Below, piece by piece: positions 40,691 to 51,600 of a DNA stretch of 64,000 bases. How positions within the stretch are numbered: position 1 is the stretch's first letter; each line of letters begins with the position of its first letter. The notes under the pieces are model-generated. The model was not told the DNA's origin. It saw nothing but the letters and a program-made list of their open reading frames with translations, and searched no databases. Origin of the DNA: Callaeas wilsoni. Lineage: Eukaryota; Chordata; Aves; Passeriformes; Callaeidae. The stretch covers positions 248,001 through 312,000 of the forward strand of contig VWPU01009708.1 of assembly GCA_013398955.1 (NCBI GenBank), in the 5' to 3' direction. Both the position numbers and the translations under genes were made by a program.

Positions 40691-43461
40691 TTCCCTTCCT
40701 TACTGGGAACGGAACCACATCCCACCATCTTTCATTTACTGAAGGATAAAAGTTACATAGGTCATTGCTACAAAACGGCAGGTGGAAAGCAAAGTTTTGG
40801 GGCACCAAAAGCCATTAGGGACCTCACATCACTGAAGAAATACTGCAGAAAGCAAACCAAGTAACATCACTTTTTGGAAAAAGGGTTTTTTTCAGAGTTC
40901 TACAAATACTATTGGACAATTCTAAGGGCAACTGCGGCTGTGAGTTTTGGAAGTTTGCTTTAATCCTGCCTTGTACATGGTTACCCATCTTACAGACAAA
41001 AAATTCATTCTCCTGTGAAAGGGTTACTCAGATACAGAAGAAACCATGGTTCTGATTCCAGAAGCATTTCTTGTGAAGTAGACAGTAATCTGAAAAGCTT
41101 TGCAATTTACAGGAACATAAAAGTTGTTTGGTTTGGGTCAGGTTTGTTTGTTTTCAGCTCATGCTGAAATTGCCCAATTTTTCATTTTGGGAGAGAAAAA
41201 ACCACAAACATCAATAATTGATTACCTAAACAATTACATTTGATATGCCACCTACTTGGACAAAAAATACAGAAATCCTGTCATGCCCCTTTAGGAAAAT
41301 GATCAGGTGGTCAAAAGTGCAATCTTGGGCATCACTGGCAAAGAAAAGGTAATCAGAGAAGAAAGTGCCCAAGCACCATAATTACCCAGCCACATTTTAC
41401 AGAATGTGATAATGTTCAATCTTTTCAGTACTTGGGTAATAAAATAATTTCTTTCAAGAAATTTCAGTCTTAAGAGTCAGTTTTATTAAAAGATGAAGCA
41501 GTTTCTCTTCTCCTCTGCAACAGGAGAGACACAGACCAACCAGAAAAGCAGTGAGGAGAGCTGTACTTAATACACAACTGCATCCTGTATCAACAAACCA
41601 AACTGCACACAAGGAGGCTGGTTCAGAAAAGCACCTGAACACCTTCGGCAGTCTCAGCACCAAGTGATACATTTATGTCTGCACAGTTTATTGTGGTAGG
41701 CTGCTGCCACCTTTTGGTTACACACTGCTGTGAAATTAGATTTGCTCCTAAAACACACACACACAGTAGAAATGAACTGTGATGGGTGGGATCTGAGGAC
41801 CTGGGAGAACAGTGGGGTGGGACAGGAACATCATTTGTACTTTCTGTAAACTGCACAGTGTGTGGCTGCATGTCTTCACATTTATTTGATATTTACTGTC
41901 TTCCAGCTTAAAATATCTTTGAATCCTCTACTGCTGAAACCAGCTCCCTCTGGAATGCATGTAATAGTTACTAAATGATGGAACACCTTCTAAGATTAAA
42001 ATGAACAAATATTTTAGCCAAGAAGGAAAAAAAAAAAAAAGGGTCCAAGGAGATAAATACATCAGTAACTACTGTGAGCAGTTTGTACAGCCTGTAGTAA
42101 TTACCCAGATGAGGCATCAGCCAAGGTAAGCTGTTGTTTGCACCCTTCCCCCACAGCAATTCACTTCTGAATAACAAGAAATGCAGTTTAGACAGAGGTC
42201 ACCTTTCACCCACTAACCAGCTCTTTGAAATTTTTACAACATACATGCAGCATTTATCTGCATCTGCCCATTTTAAAAGCTATTTAACTAGTCAATGAGA
42301 CGTAAACCACAGAACTACCACCACACCTAGAGAGCCTATGTTACATCTCCAGCAGCAAATCCATACAGCTCTACCCATGAGGAAAGTCTTTCCAGTCTCT
42401 GAGCTCTGACTGTAACATAAATCTTCAGCCTCCAAATCAACGGCAAACTCTCAACAACTGCAGAGGGAACAGCTACAACTAAACTAACAGATGAGTATAG
42501 GATTATTAAAAAACCTTCAGATCTATGATCCTCCTTTCTTAAGGCCATAAAACCCTATCAAAAGTTACTTGAATGAGGCAGCACAGGTGTCTGGGCAGTG
42601 AGGACACAGAATTCATGGATGACTGCACAGCACAATGAAAAGGCAGCAACATCACATGATGGCTCCAAGCACGGAAGCAGAGGAAAATTTTTAATAAGTA
42701 ATTACACATGAACTTGCTCACTGTCAGCAGAATGTCTCCTGACATCCTTTTCTGCTTTCCTACCTCCTCGTTTGTTTAAAAATAAAGAATCCAGCTGCAG
42801 GCAACTGCTAATTAAATACTTGGGCTTTCAGCTACAGTTGCTGTACGCACACATCTGCTCTGCAATAAACAGTTTTAAGTGTAATTGACTTATTTTCCAT
42901 GCTCTAGGAGAGAGTATTTATGACATGAAGAAAAAGCAAGCGGGGTCCAAGCCCCTGCCTCGTATTCACTAGAAAGAAAAAGCTGCAAAGTGTTTAAAAT
43001 TAGAACTGCTTAAAATGCTTTTGTTGTTTCGGGGCAGTCTTGAATCTCACATTCCAAGGCTTTGCTCCCAAAACAATACATTTACTAATTTTTTGGCCTT
43101 GAAATTATGTAGATCCAAACATATATTTCAGTGCCTAGACACGTTTAAGCGGCTCATGTTGAGCATTTTGGCTTAAATGAATCACGAGCAACATCATGTT
43201 CCATTCCCCCTGATTTCACAATCTGGGTTTCAGACAACAGATTTGTACAGCGGTAGACAAGTCAAACATCCGTAACGACGTCCTCCTAAAGTCAACGAGG
43301 CATTGGGCAGACTCCATATGTCTGTGCAAATCCCACTGAGCCACATGAGCTCAGACACCAAGTTTCATGGATGAAACAAGCCAAAAAACATGACTGAGCA
43401 ATGACATTGAGGAAAAAAAGAGATCTCAGAGTCTGGACGGGGCATTAAATTTCTAGTACTA
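40691..43461. other. Intergenic, no gene seen
   Basis: Unique sequence between the reversed CR1 fragment and the ERVL LTR fragment, with no supportable gene, RNA or regulatory signal. Confidence 0.7.
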
Positions 43462-43695
43462 TGTCCTGGTTTCGGCTGGGATGGAGCTCATTTTCTTCCT
43501 AGTAGCAGGTACAGTGCTGTTTTGGGTTTAGGATGACAAATGTGCTGGTATCACACTGATCTTTTATTTTTTGCCGAGCAAAGCTTACACTAAATCAGGG
43601 ACTTGTCAGCTTCTCATGCTGCCCTGCCAAGGAGTGGGCTGGGGGTGCCCATGACAGAATCAGGGCAGCTGACCCAACTGACCAAACAGATATTC
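43462..43695 (+). mobile_element. ERVL-type LTR, 5' fragment
   Basis: The fragment starts TGTCCTGGTTTCGGCTGGGA and continues through TTTTCTTCCTAGTAGCAGGT and GCTTACACTAA to CAGCTGACCCAACTGACCAA. I recognise this as the start of the abundant ERVL LTR of neoavian and passerine genomes. The match fades after about 43,695, so the promoter and polyadenylation part of the LTR is missing. No right-hand target-site duplication could be defined. Confidence 0.82.
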
Positions 43696-43819
43696 ATTTA
43701 TCATTTCACAAAGTCTCCAAGTTTATCATTCTCTCCAAGTCTCACCCTTGCTTCCCTTGATTAGTCAGAAGGGCTACTGACTATCTCAAATCAGAGGCAG
43801 TTCATCACAGCAAATCTGT

Positions 43820-44278
43820 GTGGGGATCTCTCATCCTCCACTGAGGCTACAGACACAGGCAAAACACCAAGATGAAAGGATATTAAAATCTGACAATTCT
43901 TTTGAACAGCATCCAACAGACAGGACTCAGATCTCCTGTACACAAGCCAAGCCAAGGGGATGTTATCAGCAATTATCTCTAATTTGGGATGATATAAACA
44001 GATTTATCATATTACTTCGTATTTGTTACTTAAATACCGAGGAGGATTTACAAAAGTTCAAAGGGCCAGTTTTAGAATCAGGAAAAACAAATAATGTAGC
44101 ATCAATCACAGAGTATTTATCTTCACAAGCAACTGCAGGACTTGAATTTATCAGTAACTGGCTGACAACCAACAGCCCACTTTTTGGATGCAATCAATAC
44201 AATTTTTTTCTCTTTACTCTTAGAACTACATTTCCTTACTCCACTCTAAGTTACATTACAACATCAGACATGTCCTGA
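43820..44278 (+). other. Unassigned 152-codon open frame downstream of the ERVL LTR fragment
   Basis: A 152-codon plus-strand frame starts about 125 bp after the LTR match ends. Its translation (for example LIWDDINRFIILLRICYLNT and ITEYLSSQATAGLEFISNWL) matches nothing I recognise and shows no retroviral hallmark. It may be chance, or a remnant of internal element sequence. No promoter or splice structure supports a gene. Confidence 0.15.
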
Positions 44279-46499
44279 TTTTAACTCTTCTCTAGGTAAG
44301 AGTTAGAGGTAAGTGCATGGATGTATGTGGGAGAGAAGGGGAAATGAGAAACTTGATGCATAGCTGGCAGCAAACCAGCACTGGACCAAAACAACAGGTG
44401 AGACCAGAACATTGCTTTTCTTTTTGCCTTAAAATATGGGAAAACAGAAAATTTAAAAATTAAGCACAGAGCCTTGGAAGAGATCTCTGGATCACAGCTC
44501 CTTCCAGTCTAGAGCACAGTATTATGAACTCTCAATCTTCCAACAGCCACAAGCAGCATCTCCCTCTTCCCTTCTTCTTCCAAGTCTGCACCCAAGATAA
44601 CACTGACCACCGGGCTGAGTGGTCAGTGCCTTGAGCTCCAAGAGGACAGCTCAGCACCAGGAGCCTTGTGAGTAACAGCAGGTAATTCCCAATTCTGCCA
44701 TCACCCTTGAAAAGGACAGTAAGCTGCTGTGTATCAGAACTAGTATCTATTTTAAAATAATTTCAGAAATTACAAATTAAACTACTTTGAGGTTGCAATA
44801 CCAGCTTTGCTGTTGCTCAAAACAGTAGTGCAGGTGGTGCTTATCTCCAGCTCCCCCAAAGCATAATACAGAATTTTTATTAAAAGTTGATTCAACAAAG
44901 TTTACCAGAATATTCTTTGCTTGGAATAAATAACCATCAATGGGTGAAAGAAGCCATAGATTCAGCTCTCTTTTTTTAAAAGCCACCTTTCCTATAATAC
45001 TATTTTCTTCTGTTGTACTTGTCATACATTAACATGACAAGAGGAATACTTAGGATAGGTTCATTTACAAATTTAAAACGTCAAGGCAAGAAAGCCTTAA
45101 GTGAGAATAAACCATCAATTTCAGACTGAAGTATTAAACAAGACCAGTTTTCTGCACTAATGAAGTCATATACGGTCCTGAAAAGCTGAAGGGAACAGAA
45201 ATCAACCACTTGAATTTCTATTACTAAAAACAATGCATGTTTGAACACAATTCATCTGTTTGTTCCCAAATGAAGCTAGTCCTGAATCAATGTGCAATTC
45301 AAATTGAAATGACCAATATAATTACTTCATGAACTACAGAAGAAAAATATACTGCAACCTATCTGCAGTTTGGCCAAAATCTGAAAGACCCACAGTAATT
45401 TGAGAAAATTATATGCCAAGTAAGTATAAGAAAAATACTGATCTGTTTCTGCTCTGTCTTTAATAAACAGATTATTAAGATGCTTTAGCTAAGAGAGTAA
45501 GACCTAGTATCAAATCAGCTGTGTGCTATGCCCAAATGCCAGCAAGTTTTCCCAGAAAAGAATTTCCATCCACTTAAGCAAGAGGCAGAGAGGGTTTTCA
45601 ATCCCAAAACACCATCCCTCACTCAAAAATCCTGTTATTCCATTTTAGAAAACTGTAAAATTCAAGCCAACACATTCCAAAAGAATGTGATTTTGAACAC
45701 AGATATTTGTGTCCACTGCAACTCCTGAAAAGTGCGACTTTCAAGGAGCTGACATTGCTCTACAAAGAAAATAAACACTCAAGCTGGGAGGGAATGCAAT
45801 CTGCGGATGTTCGGAAAACCTAATATTAAAAAAATGTTCTTGAGAAAGACAGGGAGAAACCTTTAAATGTTACATCCCAAACATCCCAAAACAAAGCACA
45901 TGGAACTACTTAAAAGGGGAGAGGCCAATTATTTCATAAACACTTTTCAAGGGTAAGAAGATGATTATTTTCAGAACAAAGTGATCAGCACCCCCCAGCA
46001 CACTGTGCCAGTTCCACGTACCTGGTATTCCAACAGAAGTGAAATCTACCCAGGGGCACACACAAAAACTGCAGCAGAGCTTTGGAGCACAGGACAGGCT
46101 CTTGAAACAAACACCACCAAGTAATTCCAACATTTGTAGAACGCAAATAACTTTCAAGTGTAAATAGTTTTAGCAATTCACTTCGGTAACTCCGAGGTAA
46201 AAACCAGCCAAAAGTCCACTTACCTTCTGACTATTATGGAAAGTTTAATTAACTCCAATGTATCCATTTCTTCACAGACGTTTGTTACTTAAACTGATTT
46301 TTTCTTCCAAAGCAGAAACTCTACCATGAGAACACCAGGTAACGGTTTTCTCACATCCAGAAAAAGTCACATTTTACATGAACACCACATGACTTGAATC
46401 CATGAATTCCCCCTTCTGTAAAGGCGTGTATTAAACTTACAAAGGAAATAGAGTGTCGTTTGTATATTTGTTTTTGAAACGTCATTGAAATCTTACAAT
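44279..46499. other. Intergenic, immediately downstream of AEBP2
   Basis: No exon, gene or repeat was recognised. If AEBP2 has a distal alternative terminal exon, it could lie here or further left, but none was found by eye. Confidence 0.6.
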
Positions 46500-48509
46500 T
46501 TTGAAGCTTATGAGGTTTGTTTGCTTTGTTTTATTAGAAAAAATACTCAGGCAAGGTCTACAATCATCTGTCAATTATAAATGACTTACAAGAAACTCAT
46601 GAAGCAATAAAATTAAAAAAATACAAATACAAACTATATCTGAAACACTTCTATTTGGCAATTTTATAACAAATTCAAAAAAAAAGAAACAAAGATTACG
46701 GATTACTTTATAGGTACAGAAAAAGCAGTAGGTGAAGTGCTCAAGCAAAAAAATAAAAAACCAAAACACTGCATTTTTTCCAAAAATAAAGTCACGTCAC
46801 TACAGATTTTATGAATAATACCCTTATTAAACAACCATTCCAGAACATCTTATATTAGTGGTGCTTTTAATCTGCACTTCATATCGTTGATAAGATTTTT
46901 TTTTGTGTATATAAGTAACATTTTTAACCCACTGGAGCTAAGCAAGACTCGTGTCAGTACCAATGCAGAACGCATTTGTATTACATTAGGATATGCTCAC
47001 TTCTGCAACCAAAGGGTTACTTTAAGTCTTAATCTATTTAATAAAAATTTAGTGTAAAAACTGCTGGTTATTAGTTTCACTGTAGTAAATTCCTCCCCAA
47101 TAAGGAGGACTAACTCTGCAGTTTGACTGCATATATCCATACAAATTTTACATATTAGTTCCTTCCAACAGTAAGGAAAAAACTAATTCTGTGTTCACTA
47201 TTAGAAAGGAGTGCCATGAATTAATTATGGGTACTATTCATCCCTCTAAGATTTCTGGGAAGGATGTTCAATGTATTTTTGTTCTTACAACAGATACTAA
47301 CAGTAGTATATAGTCCCTTAGGTATGTAAAAGAAGGTTTTTTTACTGTTAAGGAAGGTGCTTTTTTTAAACAATTCTTCTGGCAGCACTAGTGAATTACA
47401 ATATCCTTCAATATTATTTCTACCTTAATATATACATTTTAACTTTCATGCCTCTAGAAAAACATCTACAGTACATTTCATAATATAAAAATATATTACA
47501 AATCTGCTGAAATATTTACAAGCAATGTCCTATTATCTATATGCAACATTTTTGTCTCCATACAAAGACTAACAGGTTAGACGCATCTCTATTTGTCAGT
47601 TAAAAAAAATCCACGGCTTCTTGCTTATTAAGCAAGAAAATGATTTTACTTTCCTTTTCAAAGCCAACTTTGGTGCATAAAGGATTGAATTTCTAGATTT
47701 TTTTTTTTTAAAAAATACCATTTTCTTTACATCTAGAAAACATTAGGCCAAATAAAGTATACTTTACAAGTGAATGGGGATCCTAGAGGGTCAAAAAAGC
47801 AAAATAAATCACCAGTAACACTGACTGCTTACATCGAGGTTTTCCAAACCCGTCCATTGATACGGATCACACCAAAGCAGATCTGATTAACACACTACAC
47901 TACTCCTGCAAAGGGGTCAGACAGACTGCAACACTCTGAACATCTTGAGACCGTACTATATGTATTCAGAGCTGACTGGAAAAGACAAGCATTCCATCAA
48001 CACCTGTTTCAACATCATAAGCCAACATATTTTAGGGATCTGCAAAAGGACACAAGATTACAAATGACGAATGATTACTATCCACCATACTCAAAGGGCA
48101 ACAGGATAATCCCTCGGTAGCTGTTCTACTGTCTGGCATGTGTTAGATTTAGTTAACATTGACAGGAAGCCCAATAGCTTGTTAACAGTTCTCCTGGGAA
48201 TCGGGAGGAAATGGTGATGGTTACTTTTTCTTTTCATCAAATATAGACTACTGTATTCACTAAAGAAAAAAGCAGCTTAAAGAAGCAAGCATGCAAAGCC
48301 TTTTAGCTGTTCCACTAAGTTGCCAGAAGAGTGTTTGCTCAGTCTCCCACTGTACCATTCCATGAAAATGTGGATATACAGTAATATATTAATATATTCC
48401 ACAGAAGCATCAACTTCATTCACAGAATGTTTACACTAAGCATAAATATTTCTCTAACAAAAAAAAAGAAAAAAAAAAAGGAAAAGAAAAAAAAAAAGAT
48501 GGGATTTGA
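46500..48509 (-). other. AEBP2: Probable AEBP2 3' UTR
   Basis: This AT-rich stretch follows the stop codons, with no coding exon seen. Read on the minus strand, it starts with a U-rich tract (A-run on the plus strand at 48,459-48,498). Candidate polyadenylation signals are ATTAAA at about 46,866, followed by a GU-rich stretch, and AATAAA at 46,530-46,535. Which one is used, and so the 3' end, cannot be settled from sequence alone. Confidence 0.45.
48459..48498. repeat. Oligo-A/G tract at the start of the AEBP2 3' UTR
   Basis: On the plus strand this is almost pure A with a few G; on the AEBP2 transcript it is a 40-nt U-rich tract that starts 11 nt beyond the distal stop codon. U-rich tracts this close to a stop can bind RNA-binding proteins; that role is inference. 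Confidence 0.85.
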
Positions 48510-48611
48510 CTAATGTGCAACTTTATTTCTAAATCCATTGTCAGTGACTAAGACTGCAGGTGTCCCCACTTGCTTGGTTTTTACCTCTTCAACCTCTTCT
48601 GGGGCATCGTT
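48510..48611 (-). CDS. AEBP2: AEBP2 terminal coding exon, readable in two frames
   Basis: The acceptor is TTCTTTTACAG. Spliced from 50,229, the frame reads [10 protein letters not shown] and stops at TAA 48,581-48,583, the known short AEBP2 C-terminus. Spliced from the 94-bp exon, the frame reads [18 protein letters not shown] and on to GFRNKVAH, then TAG at 48,510-48,512. The canonical stop overlaps a GTAAAA donor-like site at 48,579-48,584, where a longer mammalian form (recalled as +14 residues) splices onward. No matching distal exon was found here by eye. Confidence 0.85.
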   Translation of the reverse strand, partial: NDAPEEVEEVKTKQVGTPAVLVTDNGFRNKVAH

Positions 48612-51600
48612 CTGTAAAAGAAGATGGCACAGCTTTACACTGAGAGCCTGTGACGTATACATCAGTCAGCTGAATGCACTATGAAACCATGACTATACAG
48701 CATCTACTCTGATTTGACTAAAACCAAGAGCCATTTCAGATGACCTCATAAAAGGGTACATTTCAGGTAATTATGTCAAACTGCTACTAAAGCATGACAT
48801 TTTAGCATGACATTAATAGCTGCCACAGAATTTCTTTAACTACCTCTTCCTTTTGCAAAGTTTTGGTTTTCAAATTTATATCATTAAGCTCCCTCGGCTG
48901 GTCCCAAAAGCTCATTTCAATCACAGACTGATCCATACTGCTAAAAATAGAGTACAACATTACATGTGGGGACCTTAATTTTATTTGGGAGAGATAGAAA
49001 GGTTTGCTAATTTTTCTCCAAGGACTTAATCCCAGAGATCATTAATTTTTTATTTTAAAAGGTTACTTTTTTCTTTTCAAAGCAAACTAATCTATCAAGC
49101 TCAGCAAAAGTAATCAATATAAAACTATTAACACCTCAATTAGATTATAAAAGTCACTGTGTTTAGCAGTTCTAAAACACACAATCCAATTTCACCATAA
49201 CATTTTTATGATTTTGCCATTAATATCAATGACTCATAGACCAAAGTAAGTATTTAAAACACCTAAATTTACAAAGATAGCAAATACAGTAGGATTGTTT
49301 TTCATATCGTAAAGCAAGTTTTCATTAATTTGATTAGTGAAATACACTGAAGATTAAAGGTGAACTGAAAGGCTTATTGCATTGAAAGACCTCAGATTAG
49401 TGTTTTATTTACTCCTTGAGACTCTTGGTCACTGGATGTTAAGGAAGAAACACTGGAATGCTCAACTTCTGTTATGATAAACTTTTTTTTTTCCCCACAA
49501 CTCATTTTCATGGATTTTTAATATAATCACATAAATGTCTCTATGGATGCTCAAAATTTCAGAATGAATTAAGCATTTCAGATTACCTTTAAAAACTGTA
49601 CACACAGAACTGTGGGTACTGACAATCATGGGAGAGCAGTAATAAAGGGGTGGGGGGAAATCAGGAAATTATTAGAAACCAGATGGATTAGAAGCCAATC
49701 TGAGGGCCTAAAAACAGAAATGTGAAAGTAGCTTAAAGACAAGTAACATGGATTGTTCCCTTTTGTCCCCCTATAAAGAATCTTGTAATAAAAAAATAAC
49801 AGTACTTGAATACAAGTACGAGTTTCAAGGTAATACTGCATGTATTACAGCTGAATATAATATGGAAAGATAAATTTGGACTTTAAAAAAATTGGTATAC
49901 AAACCAGTATGTGATCTTAACAGAAGTGATCTTTCAGGATTCCACTGTATGTACCTCCTTTACTAGAATTTCTGTACACCAAGCACAAAAAAGTAAAATA
50001 CACTTGGTAAATACATACATTCCCCGTTTCTCAGTAACTAGAGTTTAGTTCAAGAAGTAATTCTGAAATAACTTAAGACCTCAGAACTTAACTCCTGGAC
50101 GTTTACAGCACCAAGGCTCCCTGATCTGATGTATAATACATTAGCAACCCTGATTTTTCAACGTCAAAAAGTTAAGTGAGGCTTAAGATCACATTCAAGT
50201 AAAGAAAGTTTCAAAATTAAGATGTTACCTGTAAATGTTTGGGTCCAGAAGCAAGGCAGTATCTTTTGGTAGTTTTGATAAATGAACTACTTTAGTTTTT
50301 AACTGATGTCGCTCACTTTCATTTACCCACACATCAGGCAGACTAAGAATAAATAAATAAAATAAAAATATTCAAAAAAGATCAACTGTTTTTCTTACCA
50401 TAAAATTATGTGGTAAACTAGTACATACGAAGCAATTTTCACATTTCCCTGGTTAAAAAGCATCTTCACTGGAGTGAGGCAACGCAGCCAATCTTTACAC
50501 ATTATACTTCAAAGTTTTTCAGGTTCTCAGTTTGAAGAAAATACTGAACAGAATTTAGATTATTCCCCAAGCATATTCCAAGCGTACAATGATAATGGCA
50601 CTACATTCTCCACTCTAACAACTTAATGTGAAAATGGGTGACAGAAAAAACAACCAGACCTTTGAAAATAACTCATTTTACTGGGCAGAAAATTCTTTGA
50701 TTCTGTTCAATTAAAGGACAGAATATACTGCAGCACTGAGATTTGAGTTACACTGATTTGCTTGCTCAAAGGTTTCTATGGCAAAATGCTCCAACTTTGC
50801 TGAAGTTAATTGTTTGATTATCTTCTTCTCTGGGTTTCTGGTGGGCTTTTAAAAATTTTCTACTTGTCCTAGAAGCCAAAGATTAACTTCAGGTTGAGGG
50901 AGTAGTTTGCAATTAAGGTGTCTAAGCCTTTGAAACAGGTTTCAAATTGAGAAGCCCAACACTTAAAATTAAATGTAACAGCTCTTTCTCTGATCGAAGC
51001 CAAATGTATTTTCACAGACTTTTGCAAATTATTTCACTGAATCTGTATTTTGCAGATTTCACTTTGTATGAAAGTTAGCTGCAACTCAAATTCAATTTTT
51101 TTGCGTAAGGTATTCAAAACATGAAATGAAACCCAGAACCTCTAACCCAGCAGGAAAAGGCATTTCTCCAGTTAAACTTTTCAGATGAAGGTGGAAGAAA
51201 AAAAGAAAAAAACGACAGGGCAGAGGGCGAGGGAGAACAACCCAGCAGGCAATCCATTTATTCACCAAGTCTTATGAATTATGAAAGGTGGAAAAACATC
51301 ATAGGAGTTTTTTAACTAAAGCCAAAAATCAGGTTTTGGACAACCAACATTGGGAAGACATTTTCAGTAGCAACTATATGCTCAAGATGCAAACGGCAAA
51401 TAAGAAAACTTTTCACATGCAGAGACTATCTGAAATATACAGAAAGACAACAACTCCATAAGCTGATTTACTGGCACAAAAAAAAAATTCCTGCTCTTAA
51501 CAAAACCTGAAACCAACAAAACAATGCCCATCCTCCCAACCCACTAGAAGTTATTTCCCTCCTGTAGAGGGAACGACTTAAAGACTTGTATTTACTTTTC

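Noticed and set aside
44000..48500. Search for a distal AEBP2 exon encoding the longer C-terminal extension known in mammals
   Set aside because: No convincing match to the expected peptide was found by eye on the minus strand; a tblastn search would decide.
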